Of a stretch of 64,000 bases of DNA, positions 1-8,520 are shown one piece after another. Under the pieces are notes generated by a model that was not told the origin of the DNA, made no database searches, and worked only from the letters and a program-made list of their open reading frames with translations. The stretch spans positions 57,589-121,588 of the forward strand of contig CANKWX010000002.1 in assembly GCA_947487165.1 (NCBI GenBank). The letters are read 5' to 3'. Positions within the stretch are counted from its first letter, which is position 1, and every line of letters starts with the position of its first letter. A program made the translations under genes and the position numbers. This stretch comes from Burkholderiales bacterium (GTDB lineage: Bacteria > Pseudomonadota > Gammaproteobacteria > Burkholderiales > Burkholderiaceae_E).

Positions 1-268
1 GAACCTGCAACTGCTGGATCTTTACGGCATTGGCAACATGGTCGCTGCCAATCCGCTCGCCTATGGTTTCACCAACACCACAGACGCCTGCCTGACCGAA
101 ACCAGTTTGTGCGCCAACCCGGATCAATACCTGTACTGGGATGCATTCCACCCCACTGCTGCGGTGGGGCGATTGGTTGCGGCGGTCTATATTCCTGAGC
201 CGTCCACCCTGCTCTTGCTGCTGCTGCCGATCGCCGTGCTTGGATTTTCAAAGCGCAAATCGAGCTGA
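1..268 (+). CDS. PEP-CTERM GDSL/SGNH esterase, 3' end
   Basis: Only the last ~88 codons lie in the window; the frame is open from base 2. A DAFHPT block matches block V (Asp/His) of SGNH/GDSL esterases and lipases. It is followed by a PEP-CTERM sorting tail: IPEPSTLLLL, a hydrophobic helix and basic KRK near the C-terminus. The protein is therefore probably exported and handed to an exosortase-type system. A hairpin terminator follows 23 bp after the stop. The catalytic Ser block is outside the window, so the esterase assignment rests on block V and the context of the tail. Confidence 0.7.
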   Translation, partial: NLQLLDLYGIGNMVAANPLAYGFTNTTDACLTETSLCANPDQYLYWDAFHPTAAVGRLVAAVYIPEPSTLLLLLLPIAVLGFSKRKSS

Positions 269-863
269 GTTGCTGCTGTCGAATCGTCACGAAGCCCCGG
301 TCGTCCGGGGCTTTTTCATTTGACAGACCGAGCGCGCGCAACGCATGAGTGACCGACACCCATGCGCTAACTGAGCGCATCGGCGTCGACTTCACATAGT
401 CGACCAGTTGCTCCAGCACCCTGCCCCATCCCTGAGAAAAGCCCATCTGCTCGTGTGCCTGTGCGTCTTCTCGGGTGCTGTGAATGGCACGGGCGGTATA
501 GGTGCAGCCGCCGCCTGAGTGCGGCTCGAAAGTCAGTACGACGGTGAGGAACCAGGGCACCGAGCCCGGTGTGAGCGGCCGATATCCGGGACCGAGCGCT
601 GAAGTCCAGACCAGCCTGCGGTTCGGCACGATCTCGAGATAGCAGCCCGGCGCCGTGGGCAACTTGTTACCGTCAGGATCGACCATCTGAGCAAAAAATT
701 GGCCTCCAGGCCTCAGATCGATCTCGCACTCGATGGTTCGATAGGGTTTCGGACAGAACCACGGCATCAGATGTTCAGGTGTGGTCCAGGCCTTGAACAG
801 GAGCTCGGGCGGCACGTCGACCACGCGCTGCAGCACCAAGTCTCTTTCGTCTTGCATCGTCAT
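69..863 (-). CDS. SRPBCC (AHSA1-type) protein with C-terminal read-through
   Basis: The start is set by a strong AAAGGAGG ribosome binding site seven bases before the ATG at 863; an upstream in-frame ATG at 1031 has no such site. Residues 5-158 form an AHSA1/START-like ligand-binding fold (WTTPEHLMPWF near residue 26, the RPGG turn near 51, C-terminal helix ending QLVDYVKS). Family members normally stop about there. Here the frame stays open for ~105 more residues of low-complexity, non-conserved appearance, crossing the terminator of the neighbouring gene and overlapping its coding sequence in antisense. The real end may have been lost by mutation. No specific substrate is inferred. Confidence 0.75.
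   Translation of the reverse strand: MTMQDERDLVLQRVVDVPPELLFKAWTTPEHLMPWFCPKPYRTIECEIDLRPGGQFFAQMVDPDGNKLPTAPGCYLEIVPNRRLVWTSALGPGYRPLTPGSVPWFLTVVLTFEPHSGGGCTYTARAIHSTREDAQAHEQMGFSQGWGRVLEQLVDYVKSTPMRSVSAWVSVTHALRALGLSNEKAPDDRGFVTIRQQQLSSICALKIQARRSAAAARAGWTAQEYRPPQPIAPPQQWGGMHPSTGIDPGWRTNWFRSGRRLWCW
292..318 (+). terminator. Rho-independent terminator
   Basis: A 9-bp stem AAGCCCCGG/CCGGGGCTT with loop TCGT is followed by a short T-run. It ends the GDSL gene. The convergent SRPBCC reading frame runs through it in the other direction, where no T-run follows the stem. Confidence 0.8.
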
Positions 864-973
864 GGTCGTCCTCCTTTGAAGCAGGTACAGATTGTGCCGA
901 CTCGTTGAGGCTGAAGCGAATTGCCCGGCACTGATGGAACGAAAGTGAAAAGACAAACCGTGACGTGCTCGCA

Positions 974-2290
974 ATGAGCCTGAATCTTGAGGGCAATGCG
1001 CAAGCTGCACGCAAGCGATCCGGCGCAGCACTGCTCGGCTTGCTGGCGCTCACGGTGGCCCTTGCCGGCTGTGGTGGCAACAGCGATGACGACAGTGTTG
1101 GTGGCAGCACTGGTGGCGGGACGGTAAAGACCAGCGTGGCACCGCTGACACTCCCTGGGCCCTATCCGATTGCCTGCAGCAACGTCGCACAGGATTTCAG
1201 CGGCACAGCGCAAAGCGCCGCTCAGGCGCAAGCCTACTGGGAAGGCAGGCCTGCCTCGGACGGGAGCACTCGTTATGCGACCGATCTTCTGACCGACCCA
1301 GGCAATGCACTGTCGGTGACCGTCAATGCGCCTGACAACACCACACTCTTTGGCTCATTTGCCGGCAAGCTAGCCCAGTTTGTCGTGCTCGTCTGCTATC
1401 CCACCAGTGCAGACAACGCCAGGTCAGACTTCGCCTTGCCCACCGGCAAGGTCGTACCGCGCATGCAGACCGGCGCGCAGCCGCCGCTGTTCGCAAACGA
1501 ATCGACCCGCTATCCGGTGCTCGCCTTCTCGCACGGGCTGGCGGGAAGCCCACTGTCTGGCGACTATTTCGTTGTGCTGTCCTGGCTGGCAAGTTTCGGC
1601 TATGTGGTGGTCGCGCCCTTTCATGGCGATCCGCGCTTTACCAATCTGCAGATTGCAGACTTCGGTGACGCGCTCACCGTCCTGTCACATCTGAGCGATG
1701 CGGTTGCCATGCAGGCACTGCGTCCCCTGTCTGTCACGGCATCGTTGGACCTGGTGCTGGCGCACCCTCAGTGGCGAGATCACCTCGATAGCGCGCAGAT
1801 CGGCGGATTCGGCACGAGCATCGGCGGCGAAACCATGATGCTGATGGGCGGTGCCGCGCTGACGACCACAGCCGGCCTCGCCTCGACCTCGGTCGGTGTC
1901 GATCACCGCATCAAGGCCGCGGTGGGCTATGTCCCCTACTTCGGGCAACCGCTGCTGCCGGCCTTCGGTCGCGACCAGCAGGGACTCGACAGCGTGACGC
2001 TGCCCTTCCTTGCCATCAGCGGGACATCGGACAGGATCGCTCCAGTGCTCGTGACGCAGCAAGGCATGACGCGGCTTGGCGGCACGCGACAGCTGGTCAG
2101 TCTGACTGGTGGCGATCACGAGCTCAATGCCTCGTCATCCGCCGACGTCATGACCTGGTCAGTCACCTTCCTGGATGCCCTGGTACGCGGCACGCCGAGC
2201 GCTCGCGCGACACTGACCACGATGACCAGTGTGGAGGGAGGCGGCGACGACAGACTGGTCTTGCCCTTGAGCAGCCCTCTTGCGCCTTGA
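974..2290 (+). CDS. Lipoprotein alpha/beta hydrolase
   Basis: The protein has 438 residues from the ATG at 974 (a GTG at 965 is also in frame). A lipoprotein signal peptide ends in the lipobox LAGC with Cys33, followed by a Ser/Gly/Asp linker, so it should be anchored in the outer or inner membrane facing the periplasm. The hydrolase core shows FSHGLAGS (oxyanion strand), the nucleophile elbow GTSIG with Ser282, a candidate acid Asp353 in GTSDRI, and His382 in GGDHEL. This arrangement resembles the dienelactone-hydrolase / PAF-acetylhydrolase-like group. The substrate is unknown. It is divergent from the SRPBCC gene, and the two share the 110-bp intergenic region. Confidence 0.8.
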   Translation: MSLNLEGNAQAARKRSGAALLGLLALTVALAGCGGNSDDDSVGGSTGGGTVKTSVAPLTLPGPYPIACSNVAQDFSGTAQSAAQAQAYWEGRPASDGSTRYATDLLTDPGNALSVTVNAPDNTTLFGSFAGKLAQFVVLVCYPTSADNARSDFALPTGKVVPRMQTGAQPPLFANESTRYPVLAFSHGLAGSPLSGDYFVVLSWLASFGYVVVAPFHGDPRFTNLQIADFGDALTVLSHLSDAVAMQALRPLSVTASLDLVLAHPQWRDHLDSAQIGGFGTSIGGETMMLMGGAALTTTAGLASTSVGVDHRIKAAVGYVPYFGQPLLPAFGRDQQGLDSVTLPFLAISGTSDRIAPVLVTQQGMTRLGGTRQLVSLTGGDHELNASSSADVMTWSVTFLDALVRGTPSARATLTTMTSVEGGGDDRLVLPLSSPLAP

Positions 2291-2316
2291 GATGATCGCG
2301 GCGCCTGCTTACTTAA

Positions 2317-4245
2317 CTAAGCACCCAGCTTGAAGGCCGACACGCCTTGCAGCAACTGGGCGGCCTGCTGGCGCAGGCTTTCAGCAGCGGCAGCACTTTC
2401 CTCGACCAGCGCGGCATTTTGCTGCGTGCTGCGGTCCATTTGTGCTACGGCTTCGCCGACCTGGTGAACGCCGGTGCTCTGCTCGGTGCTGGCACTGCTG
2501 ATCTCGGCAACGATGGCCCGCACGTGCTCGATCGCGGCCACGACCTCGGTCATCGTCGAGCCCGCCGTATCAACCTGCTCGGCGCCCTTCGCAACGCTCT
2601 CGACGCTGGCGGCGATCAGTTGCTTGATCTCGCGAGCGGCGTCGGCAGCGCGCTGGGCCAGCAAGCGCACCTCGCCGGCCACCACCGCGAATCCACGCCC
2701 CTGTTCACCTGCCCGCGCGGCCTCGACTGCGGCGTTCAGCGCCAGGATGTTGGTCTGAAAGGCGATGCTGTCGATGGTGCTGGTGATATCGGCAATGCGC
2801 TTTGAACTGTCATTGATGCCCTTCATCGTCTGCACCACCTGGCCCACTGCCTGGTTGCCGCGCTGCGCCACGCTGCTTGCATCCTGTGCCAGCTGATTGG
2901 CCTCGCGGGCGTGCTCAGCGGTGCTGCGCACCGTCGATCCCAGCTCATCCATGGTGGCTGCGGTTTGCTGCAGCGCTGCTGCCTGCTGCTCGGTGCGCCC
3001 GGACAAGTCCTGATTGCCCTGGGCGATCTGGGCGCTTGCCGTGGCGACACTTTCGGCGTTATGACGCACACCGCTGACCACGTGCTCCAGACTGCTGTTC
3101 ATGGCTGCCAGCGCGCGCAGCAGTTGCGCGATCTCGTCATTGCCCTTTACTTGCACCCGCGAGCGCAAATCGCCTTCGGCGACCGCCTGAGCCAGGCGCA
3201 ACGCATTGCCGACCGCCGATGTGGTGGTACGTGTGGCGATCGACATCACCCACACCACCAGTGCGGCGAGCAAGGCGAGGCTGACGCAAAGCCATATAAG
3301 GCTGCTGCGTGCTGCTGCCGCATGTTGCGCCAGCGCTTCCTCAATCAACGTGAAGCCAACCGTCATCAGCGCGAACTGTTCGTCGATGACCCGGGTGTAG
3401 GCTGCGAAGTAGTCGCTGGCCGGATAAGCGATCTTGTCGGCCTGCAGGATGTGCTCCTCCATCAGCTTGAGCGCTTGCGCAGCGCCCGAACGGGCCGCTT
3501 CCAGCGGTTTAGCCAGGGCCTGGCCCATCTCCGGGTTGACCTGCGACACCTGATCAAACAGCTTTGCGGCTTCGCGCATGTGAAGCTCCAACTGCGCAGA
3601 CATGCCTTCGAAACGCGCCTTGTCAGCCCCCGAGGCCTCGCCACGAGTCAGCAGCACGGCGCCGCGCGCGCGCATTTGCCCGAGGTCTTCGGTCACCTTT
3701 GGCAAAGCCGCCAGCACAGCCGCCTGCAGAAAGTAAGTCGCAGGGTCACTTTCGAAAACCAGACCACTTTCATGGCTGAGTTCCTCAAGCAGTGCCAGCG
3801 CATCAGCAATCAGCGCGGTGTGCCTGGCAAAACTCTGCGCCGCAGGAATCGCCTTGCCTGCCACTTCGCCGGAGAGCGTCTTCCAGCTTGACGACCACAC
3901 TCGCAGACTCTGAGTGATGCGTTCGCTGTTCAGGGCGCCCACGGCCTCCTGCACCGCCGCCAGCGCTTGATCGACCTCGGCCTGCTTTGCCTGACGTTTG
4001 GCGACCATCGCCTCGTTACCCGCCAGCATGCCGGCTGAGAACCCGCGGTGCTGCTGAGCGAGGCGAATCAGCGACAGCGTGGCGCTCAATGACGGCAGAC
4101 CCGACAGTTCCTTGCGCGCCGTCGACCACTGACCGATACGGTCCTGCACAACCAGCGTACCGGGCACTGCCAGCATGACGAGGGCGATCAGACCGACAAG
4201 CAGAAACTTGTGCGCGATGCGAAGGTTGGTAATCAAAGCGCTCAT
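2317..4245 (-). CDS. Methyl-accepting chemotaxis protein
   Basis: A 642-residue transmembrane receptor. TM1 is about residues 13-31, a helical periplasmic domain with a NIT-like start ([11 protein letters not shown] near 62) spans about 40-305, TM2 is 314-336, a HAMP domain follows to about 390, and the cytoplasmic coiled-coil signalling domain carries the conserved hairpin tip ([20 protein letters not shown], near residue 500). It should signal to CheW/CheA. No CheR-binding pentapeptide is present at the C-terminus. The ligand is not predictable; NIT-type domains have been linked to nitrate/nitrite, but the match here is loose. No chemotaxis partner lies nearby. Confidence 0.93.
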   Translation of the reverse strand: MSALITNLRIAHKFLLVGLIALVMLAVPGTLVVQDRIGQWSTARKELSGLPSLSATLSLIRLAQQHRGFSAGMLAGNEAMVAKRQAKQAEVDQALAAVQEAVGALNSERITQSLRVWSSSWKTLSGEVAGKAIPAAQSFARHTALIADALALLEELSHESGLVFESDPATYFLQAAVLAALPKVTEDLGQMRARGAVLLTRGEASGADKARFEGMSAQLELHMREAAKLFDQVSQVNPEMGQALAKPLEAARSGAAQALKLMEEHILQADKIAYPASDYFAAYTRVIDEQFALMTVGFTLIEEALAQHAAAARSSLIWLCVSLALLAALVVWVMSIATRTTTSAVGNALRLAQAVAEGDLRSRVQVKGNDEIAQLLRALAAMNSSLEHVVSGVRHNAESVATASAQIAQGNQDLSGRTEQQAAALQQTAATMDELGSTVRSTAEHAREANQLAQDASSVAQRGNQAVGQVVQTMKGINDSSKRIADITSTIDSIAFQTNILALNAAVEAARAGEQGRGFAVVAGEVRLLAQRAADAAREIKQLIAASVESVAKGAEQVDTAGSTMTEVVAAIEHVRAIVAEISSASTEQSTGVHQVGEAVAQMDRSTQQNAALVEESAAAAESLRQQAAQLLQGVSAFKLGA

Positions 4246-4336
4246 GCCGCGTAGGTCCTCATGTTGCTGCCCGACGAGGGCGCAGACCTAGAATGTCACG
4301 CGATTGTGTCTTTCAATCTTCCGATAAGCGCTGGTG

Positions 4337-5701
4337 TCATGCGCTTGTTGTGACGGGCGCAAGCTCGTTGCCGAACACAGCTGCAAGGTCAACCCTCGCG
4401 CGCAAGCGGGTGCACAGCATGAAGGTCCCGGCGAATTTGCGTTGCAAAAAGAGCAGATCGGGGGGTGGTGAACGGGCATACCCGTGACCGAAAAACTGGG
4501 CTCGCCCTTGTTCGAAACCGCGGGCGAAGAGGTCGGAGGCCCCAAAGTCGAAGGCGCCGGCATGACGCAGCGGCTCGCCGGCCATACGCATCATCGCGAT
4601 CACGTCACGGGTCTGCTCGACAGGGTCCTCGGCTGCAGTAAAGCCAGCGACCTCGCACGCGGTGGCCAGGCGATGCCTGTCGTCTTCCCGCAGCGCACGG
4701 CCAAGTTCGCGCAGCTGCGCCACGCGCTCGGGCGTGACCGCTTCCGTCGCGCCAAAGTCGATCAGCGCGATGCGGCCGCTGTTCGCATCGAACAGGTAGT
4801 TGCCGAAGTTCGGGTCGGTCTGGACCAGTCGCATCCGGAAAAACTCATGCACCGCGAGCCGACTCAATGACGCCGCGACATGGTCACGCTGTGCCTGAGG
4901 GCTGTCGCCCTGGGCCAGGCGATCGACCGGAAAGCCAGCGGCGAAATCGGTGGCGATGATGTGATCGGTGCAGTGCTCGTCGACGACAGCCGGCACGGTC
5001 AATACCGGGTCATCGCCCAGCCGCGCCCGGTACTCGGTGGCGGCTCGCGCTTCTGCGCGGTAGTCGGTTTCGTGCTCGAGCTGAGCGCGAACACGGGCAA
5101 GCAAGGACCTTATATCGATGCCAGCCGGCACGAGGCCGGGCGTGCGTGCAAGAAGCGCCAGATTGGCCATATCGCTGGCAATGCTCTGGCGCACCCCCGG
5201 ATACTGGATTTTCAAGGCGAGCACGCGGCCGTCATGGGTTTCTGCCCGATGCACCTGGCCGATTGATGCCGCCGCAACCGGCCGATAACTGAAGCGACGA
5301 AAGCGTCGGCTCCAGTTGCTGCCGTACTCGCGCTCAAGTACCTCCACCAGCTGGGATGCCGGCATTTCATGGGCCTGATCGCGAAGACCACCAAGCAGGT
5401 CGGCAACATGCGGTGGCAATAAACCTTCGCTGTCCATCGACAACAGTTGGCCGACCTTCATCACTGCGCCACGCATCGTCGACAAGCGCTCGGCAAGCCG
5501 ACGCGCGTTTCCCGGATTGAGCAGTAAGGCCGCCAATTCGGGGCGCTCCCCCCTTACCAGGCTGTCAACCCCCTGCGCTGCAGCACCGGCAGCCATCTCG
5601 CCCAGGGCACGGCCGAAGTGCCACAGGCGCTGCACCCGGCCTTGGGGCACAGGCGCGCGTCGATCGATCATTGAGGGGCTGAAAGGGGGAAGGTCCGACA
5701 T
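4337..5701 (-). CDS. ABC1/UbiB-family atypical kinase
   Basis: A 454-residue protein of the ABC1 (UbiB/COQ8/ADCK) family. Hallmarks are the KxGQ motif (KVGQ, residues 82-85), the Ala-rich loop AAASIGQVH (143-151) that replaces the usual glycine loop, the conserved lysine in LALKIQYPG (K164), DPNFGNYLF and the metal-binding DFG in IALIDFGATE. Relatives support ubiquinone synthesis or act as ATPases in quinone homeostasis. There are no C-terminal membrane helices as in true UbiB, so this is a soluble paralogue and I do not call it ubiB. It is preceded by the 5-bp microsatellite. Confidence 0.88.
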   Translation of the reverse strand: MSDLPPFSPSMIDRRAPVPQGRVQRLWHFGRALGEMAAGAAAQGVDSLVRGERPELAALLLNPGNARRLAERLSTMRGAVMKVGQLLSMDSEGLLPPHVADLLGGLRDQAHEMPASQLVEVLEREYGSNWSRRFRRFSYRPVAAASIGQVHRAETHDGRVLALKIQYPGVRQSIASDMANLALLARTPGLVPAGIDIRSLLARVRAQLEHETDYRAEARAATEYRARLGDDPVLTVPAVVDEHCTDHIIATDFAAGFPVDRLAQGDSPQAQRDHVAASLSRLAVHEFFRMRLVQTDPNFGNYLFDANSGRIALIDFGATEAVTPERVAQLRELGRALREDDRHRLATACEVAGFTAAEDPVEQTRDVIAMMRMAGEPLRHAGAFDFGASDLFARGFEQGRAQFFGHGYARSPPPDLLFLQRKFAGTFMLCTRLRARVDLAAVFGNELAPVTTSA

Positions 5702-5830
5702 CGCATTGACGGAACCTCAGCGTCCCGCGTCCGGATTATGCCCGGCATGGCGATAAGCTTGCGCGCCGCATGCTCGGCAAAAAGGGCTGCGCGGCAAACC
5801 GGGCCTCACGGGAGGCCGGTTGCCGCGAAA

Positions 5831-5910
5831 CGACACGACACGACACGACACGACACGACACGACACGGCACGACACGGCACGACACGGCACGACACGACA
5901 CGACACGGCA
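5831..5910. repeat. Perfect 5-bp tandem repeat (CGRCA)16
   Basis: Sixteen uninterrupted 5-bp units, each CGACA or CGGCA (units 8, 10, 12 and 16 are CGGCA). The array occupies the 226-bp gap between the amidase stop and the ABC1-kinase start, 129 bp upstream of the kinase ATG. Because 5 is not a multiple of 3, reading frames through it differ between copies of the unit. It is a candidate slippage tract. Confidence 0.95.
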
Positions 5911-5927
5911 GGCCACGCTGCAGCTGA

Positions 5928-7505
5928 TCAGCGGATTGTCAGAACCGGGGCCTTTCGATGCCGAGTCGCACTCTCATAGGAGTAGGCATAGGCCAGCAGA
6001 TCGGCCTCAGTCCAGAGTTTGCCCACAAACAGCAGACCGAAGGGCGCACCGGACGCGTAGTAGCCTGCAGGCATCGCAACCGCAGGCATGCCGGCGATAT
6101 TGATTTCGCTGACAGTGGTCTCCTTGATGGTGAGCCCCGATCCGGCCAGGGGCAACTCCTGACGCATCTGAGGGAACACCAGGCCATCGAGCCTTTCACG
6201 CGCAAAGACCTCCTCGACGATCTCAAGGTAGCGTGCCTTGACCGCGATAAATTCGGACAGGTCGGGCGGTACCGTGGGCGACTTCAGACAGGCCACGAAC
6301 TGGGGCAGCCTGTGCAGGAAACTGAGCAGACCTTTTGGGCCGAAGGCCGACTCGCGGGCAGTGGCCCTGGCAAATGCCGCGAAGCTCTTCAGGGCTGCGT
6401 TCGGGCCGAGGCGTTCAAGGTACTTCTGAAGATCGTAGGGCACTGATTCAAGGCCGCGCGCGTCGAAATCGGCGGTGGGGATCGTCTCTTTTCTCAAGGC
6501 TGCGAAGCCCGACCCTTCAAACGGATCGCCGACCAGGATGGCTCCCTGTGCCTTCAACTCTTGCGTGGCACCGTCGTAGAGTTGCTGCGTCTCGGCCGAC
6601 AGCGGCTGGTTTCGCCAGCCCGGGCCATAGAGCCCAAGACGCACGCCCTTCAGTGCCCCGGCATGAAGCTTTGAGGTGTAGCCAAGCGGCGGCTTCTTTC
6701 CGACACCGGCCAGTGTCTTCGGATCTTCAGCGGTATATCCGGCCAATACATCGAGGCACAGCGCGGCATCGCGAACGCAGCGCGCAATCGGCCCCACGAC
6801 ATCGCGGTTGCCCGACAAAGGCACCACGCCCGCATTAGGTACCAGGCCGATGGTCGGCTTGATGCCGACCAGGTCTTGCGCCGATGCAGGGTTCTGGATC
6901 GAGCCACCGGTTTCTTCCGCCAGCCCGAGCACCGCCATGCTGGCACCGACGGCTGCCGCGGTTCCGGTGCTGCTGCCACCCGGCACGCGCGAGGGCATCA
7001 CAACATTCAGCGTCGGCCCAGCCCAGCTGTTGTCGGCATGGGTACCCGAGCTGCTGAGCACCGGCACGTTGGTCTTGCCCAGCAAAATGGCACCTGCGGC
7101 ACGCATGCGTGCGACCACCGGCGCATCAGTCTCAGGCATGAGATCAACACCACCGGCTTTGCTGCAGAGCAGTGACCAGCCGGCCGTCGTCGGAAACCCG
7201 ACCATGTCCATCGGGTCCTTGATGACGACCGGGACACCGGCAAGCGGCCCAAGCAGCTCGCCGGCCTGGCGGCGTTGATCGATCGCCCGAGCGTCGGCCA
7301 GGGCCGCGTCGTTCAGAAAAATGATCGCGTTGTAGTGGCTGTTGTAGAGGTCAATCTGTCGCAAGCACGCCTGGGTGAGGCTTTCTGCCGTGAAGGCGCC
7401 GGACTTGAAACCTTCCTGGACACCTTCCACGGTCAAGTTGCTCAGATCGATGACAGGCATATCGAGAAGGGTTTCGATCCTGACATTCGAATCGCTATGG
7501 TGCAT
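5928..7505 (-). CDS. Amidase-signature hydrolase
   Basis: A 525-residue amidase signature enzyme. The Ser-cisSer-Lys triad is visible: K96 in VVIKDPMD, cis-Ser178 in the GGSSTG motif, and nucleophile Ser202 in ETGGSIQNPAS. Such enzymes cleave amide bonds in diverse small substrates. The PETDAPVV...LLGKTNVP block is typical of the family. No GatB/GatC partners are near, so a role in tRNA charging is unlikely. A later in-frame ATG (MPVIDLSN, residue 16) could also be the start. No signal peptide is visible. Confidence 0.9.
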   Translation of the reverse strand: MHHSDSNVRIETLLDMPVIDLSNLTVEGVQEGFKSGAFTAESLTQACLRQIDLYNSHYNAIIFLNDAALADARAIDQRRQAGELLGPLAGVPVVIKDPMDMVGFPTTAGWSLLCSKAGGVDLMPETDAPVVARMRAAGAILLGKTNVPVLSSSGTHADNSWAGPTLNVVMPSRVPGGSSTGTAAAVGASMAVLGLAEETGGSIQNPASAQDLVGIKPTIGLVPNAGVVPLSGNRDVVGPIARCVRDAALCLDVLAGYTAEDPKTLAGVGKKPPLGYTSKLHAGALKGVRLGLYGPGWRNQPLSAETQQLYDGATQELKAQGAILVGDPFEGSGFAALRKETIPTADFDARGLESVPYDLQKYLERLGPNAALKSFAAFARATARESAFGPKGLLSFLHRLPQFVACLKSPTVPPDLSEFIAVKARYLEIVEEVFARERLDGLVFPQMRQELPLAGSGLTIKETTVSEINIAGMPAVAMPAGYYASGAPFGLLFVGKLWTEADLLAYAYSYESATRHRKAPVLTIR

Positions 7506-7597
7506 GGAAGGCTCCCAGGCGAAAGGCCCGGTGTCCTCGACAGTGTATCTGCCGTGCCAAGGCGTGAGGACCGCGCCCCTGCTTGGCCCAAAAACGG

Positions 7598-8512
7598 CTA
7601 CTTCGAAGGCTTGACTTTTGACCAGCTCGCGTCCGGGTTGTAGGTCATGACCTCTCGCGCGGCGGCGTCTGTGGCTGGCCCCAGGTTCTTCTGGTAAACG
7701 ATACCGTCCCGATTGACGATAAAGCTCATGACACCGGTGTCGCCATAACGTTCGGGCCAGGCGATCAGCGCATAACCCTCGGTCATCAGGCCATTGCGCA
7801 GGTAACTCTTCGCGCCACCGGGCGCATCCTTGCCTTGGGCTGTCAGCAGCCGATAGAGATAACCGTGATAGGCCATCCCTGGCTTGGCATCGGCGAAATC
7901 AGGACCAAGCGGACTTTGGGTTTCGCCTGGCAAGGATGCCCAGTACAGGCCATCGCGCTTGCCAGGCGAGGACAGCGCTCGCCGGGCGAAGTGTTTGGTC
8001 GCCTTGCCGTCGGGGTCCTTCGCAAAATACTCCTCTTGGGCATCGGTGTAGGCCAGCGCAACCTGGATCGCAGCAAGCTCGTTGCGCCCGATGCGCCGCG
8101 TGCGCATTTCGGCAGGGGCGGCACGGGTGTCAAAGCGCCAGCCTGAGGCCGACTGCACGAGCGGAATCGGCAGCGTCCAGCCGTTGGTGCCCACCTCGAG
8201 CATGGCCTTGCCGGTTCCGGTGTCGATAATTCTGTTTGCACGCGACCAGGATTCGAGGAACGCCAACCTGTCGGCATAGGAATTTGTGCTGTCCGGGATA
8301 TAGCGCTTGTAATCGGCGCCCAGAACCGTCTTCAGCTGTGCATCGTCGCTGCGCGCAATGCCGTCGACCAGCGCTTGTGAAGCGGCCACCGGTGTTGCAT
8401 AGAGGGCCTGTGCGACAGCCGCAGGGGCGATCGCCAGGGCGCCGGCCATCAGCGCAGTTCCGAAAGCCACTCGCGACAAGCGCAGGGCAGATGAGTGTGT
8501 CTTCATATCCAT
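7598..8512 (-). CDS. DUF2950 secreted protein
   Basis: A 304-residue protein with a Sec signal peptide (positively charged start, hydrophobic core, cleavage after AVAQA near residue 36). The rest matches DUF2950 in style: an N-terminal helix on residues exposed to a variable scaffold, a YWAS...PLGP block and a C-terminal segment GVMSFIVNRDGIVYQKNLGP. Function is unknown. A second ATG six bases downstream (8506) sits at better spacing from the AGGA ribosome site. It lies 8 bp after the DUF3300 gene, and the two families commonly occur together, implying a shared envelope role. Confidence 0.85.
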   Translation of the reverse strand: MDMKTHSSALRLSRVAFGTALMAGALAIAPAAVAQALYATPVAASQALVDGIARSDDAQLKTVLGADYKRYIPDSTNSYADRLAFLESWSRANRIIDTGTGKAMLEVGTNGWTLPIPLVQSASGWRFDTRAAPAEMRTRRIGRNELAAIQVALAYTDAQEEYFAKDPDGKATKHFARRALSSPGKRDGLYWASLPGETQSPLGPDFADAKPGMAYHGYLYRLLTAQGKDAPGGAKSYLRNGLMTEGYALIAWPERYGDTGVMSFIVNRDGIVYQKNLGPATDAAAREVMTYNPDASWSKVKPSK

Positions 8513-8520
8513 ATTTCCTG

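Noticed and set aside
5831..5910. CRISPR-like array
   Set aside because: The units are 5 bp without spacers, so this is a microsatellite. No CRISPR array or cas gene was seen in the window.
5738..6103. Open frames through the 5-bp repeat
   Set aside because: They consist of repetitive Arg/His/Thr codons and overlap the amidase gene; no protein features.
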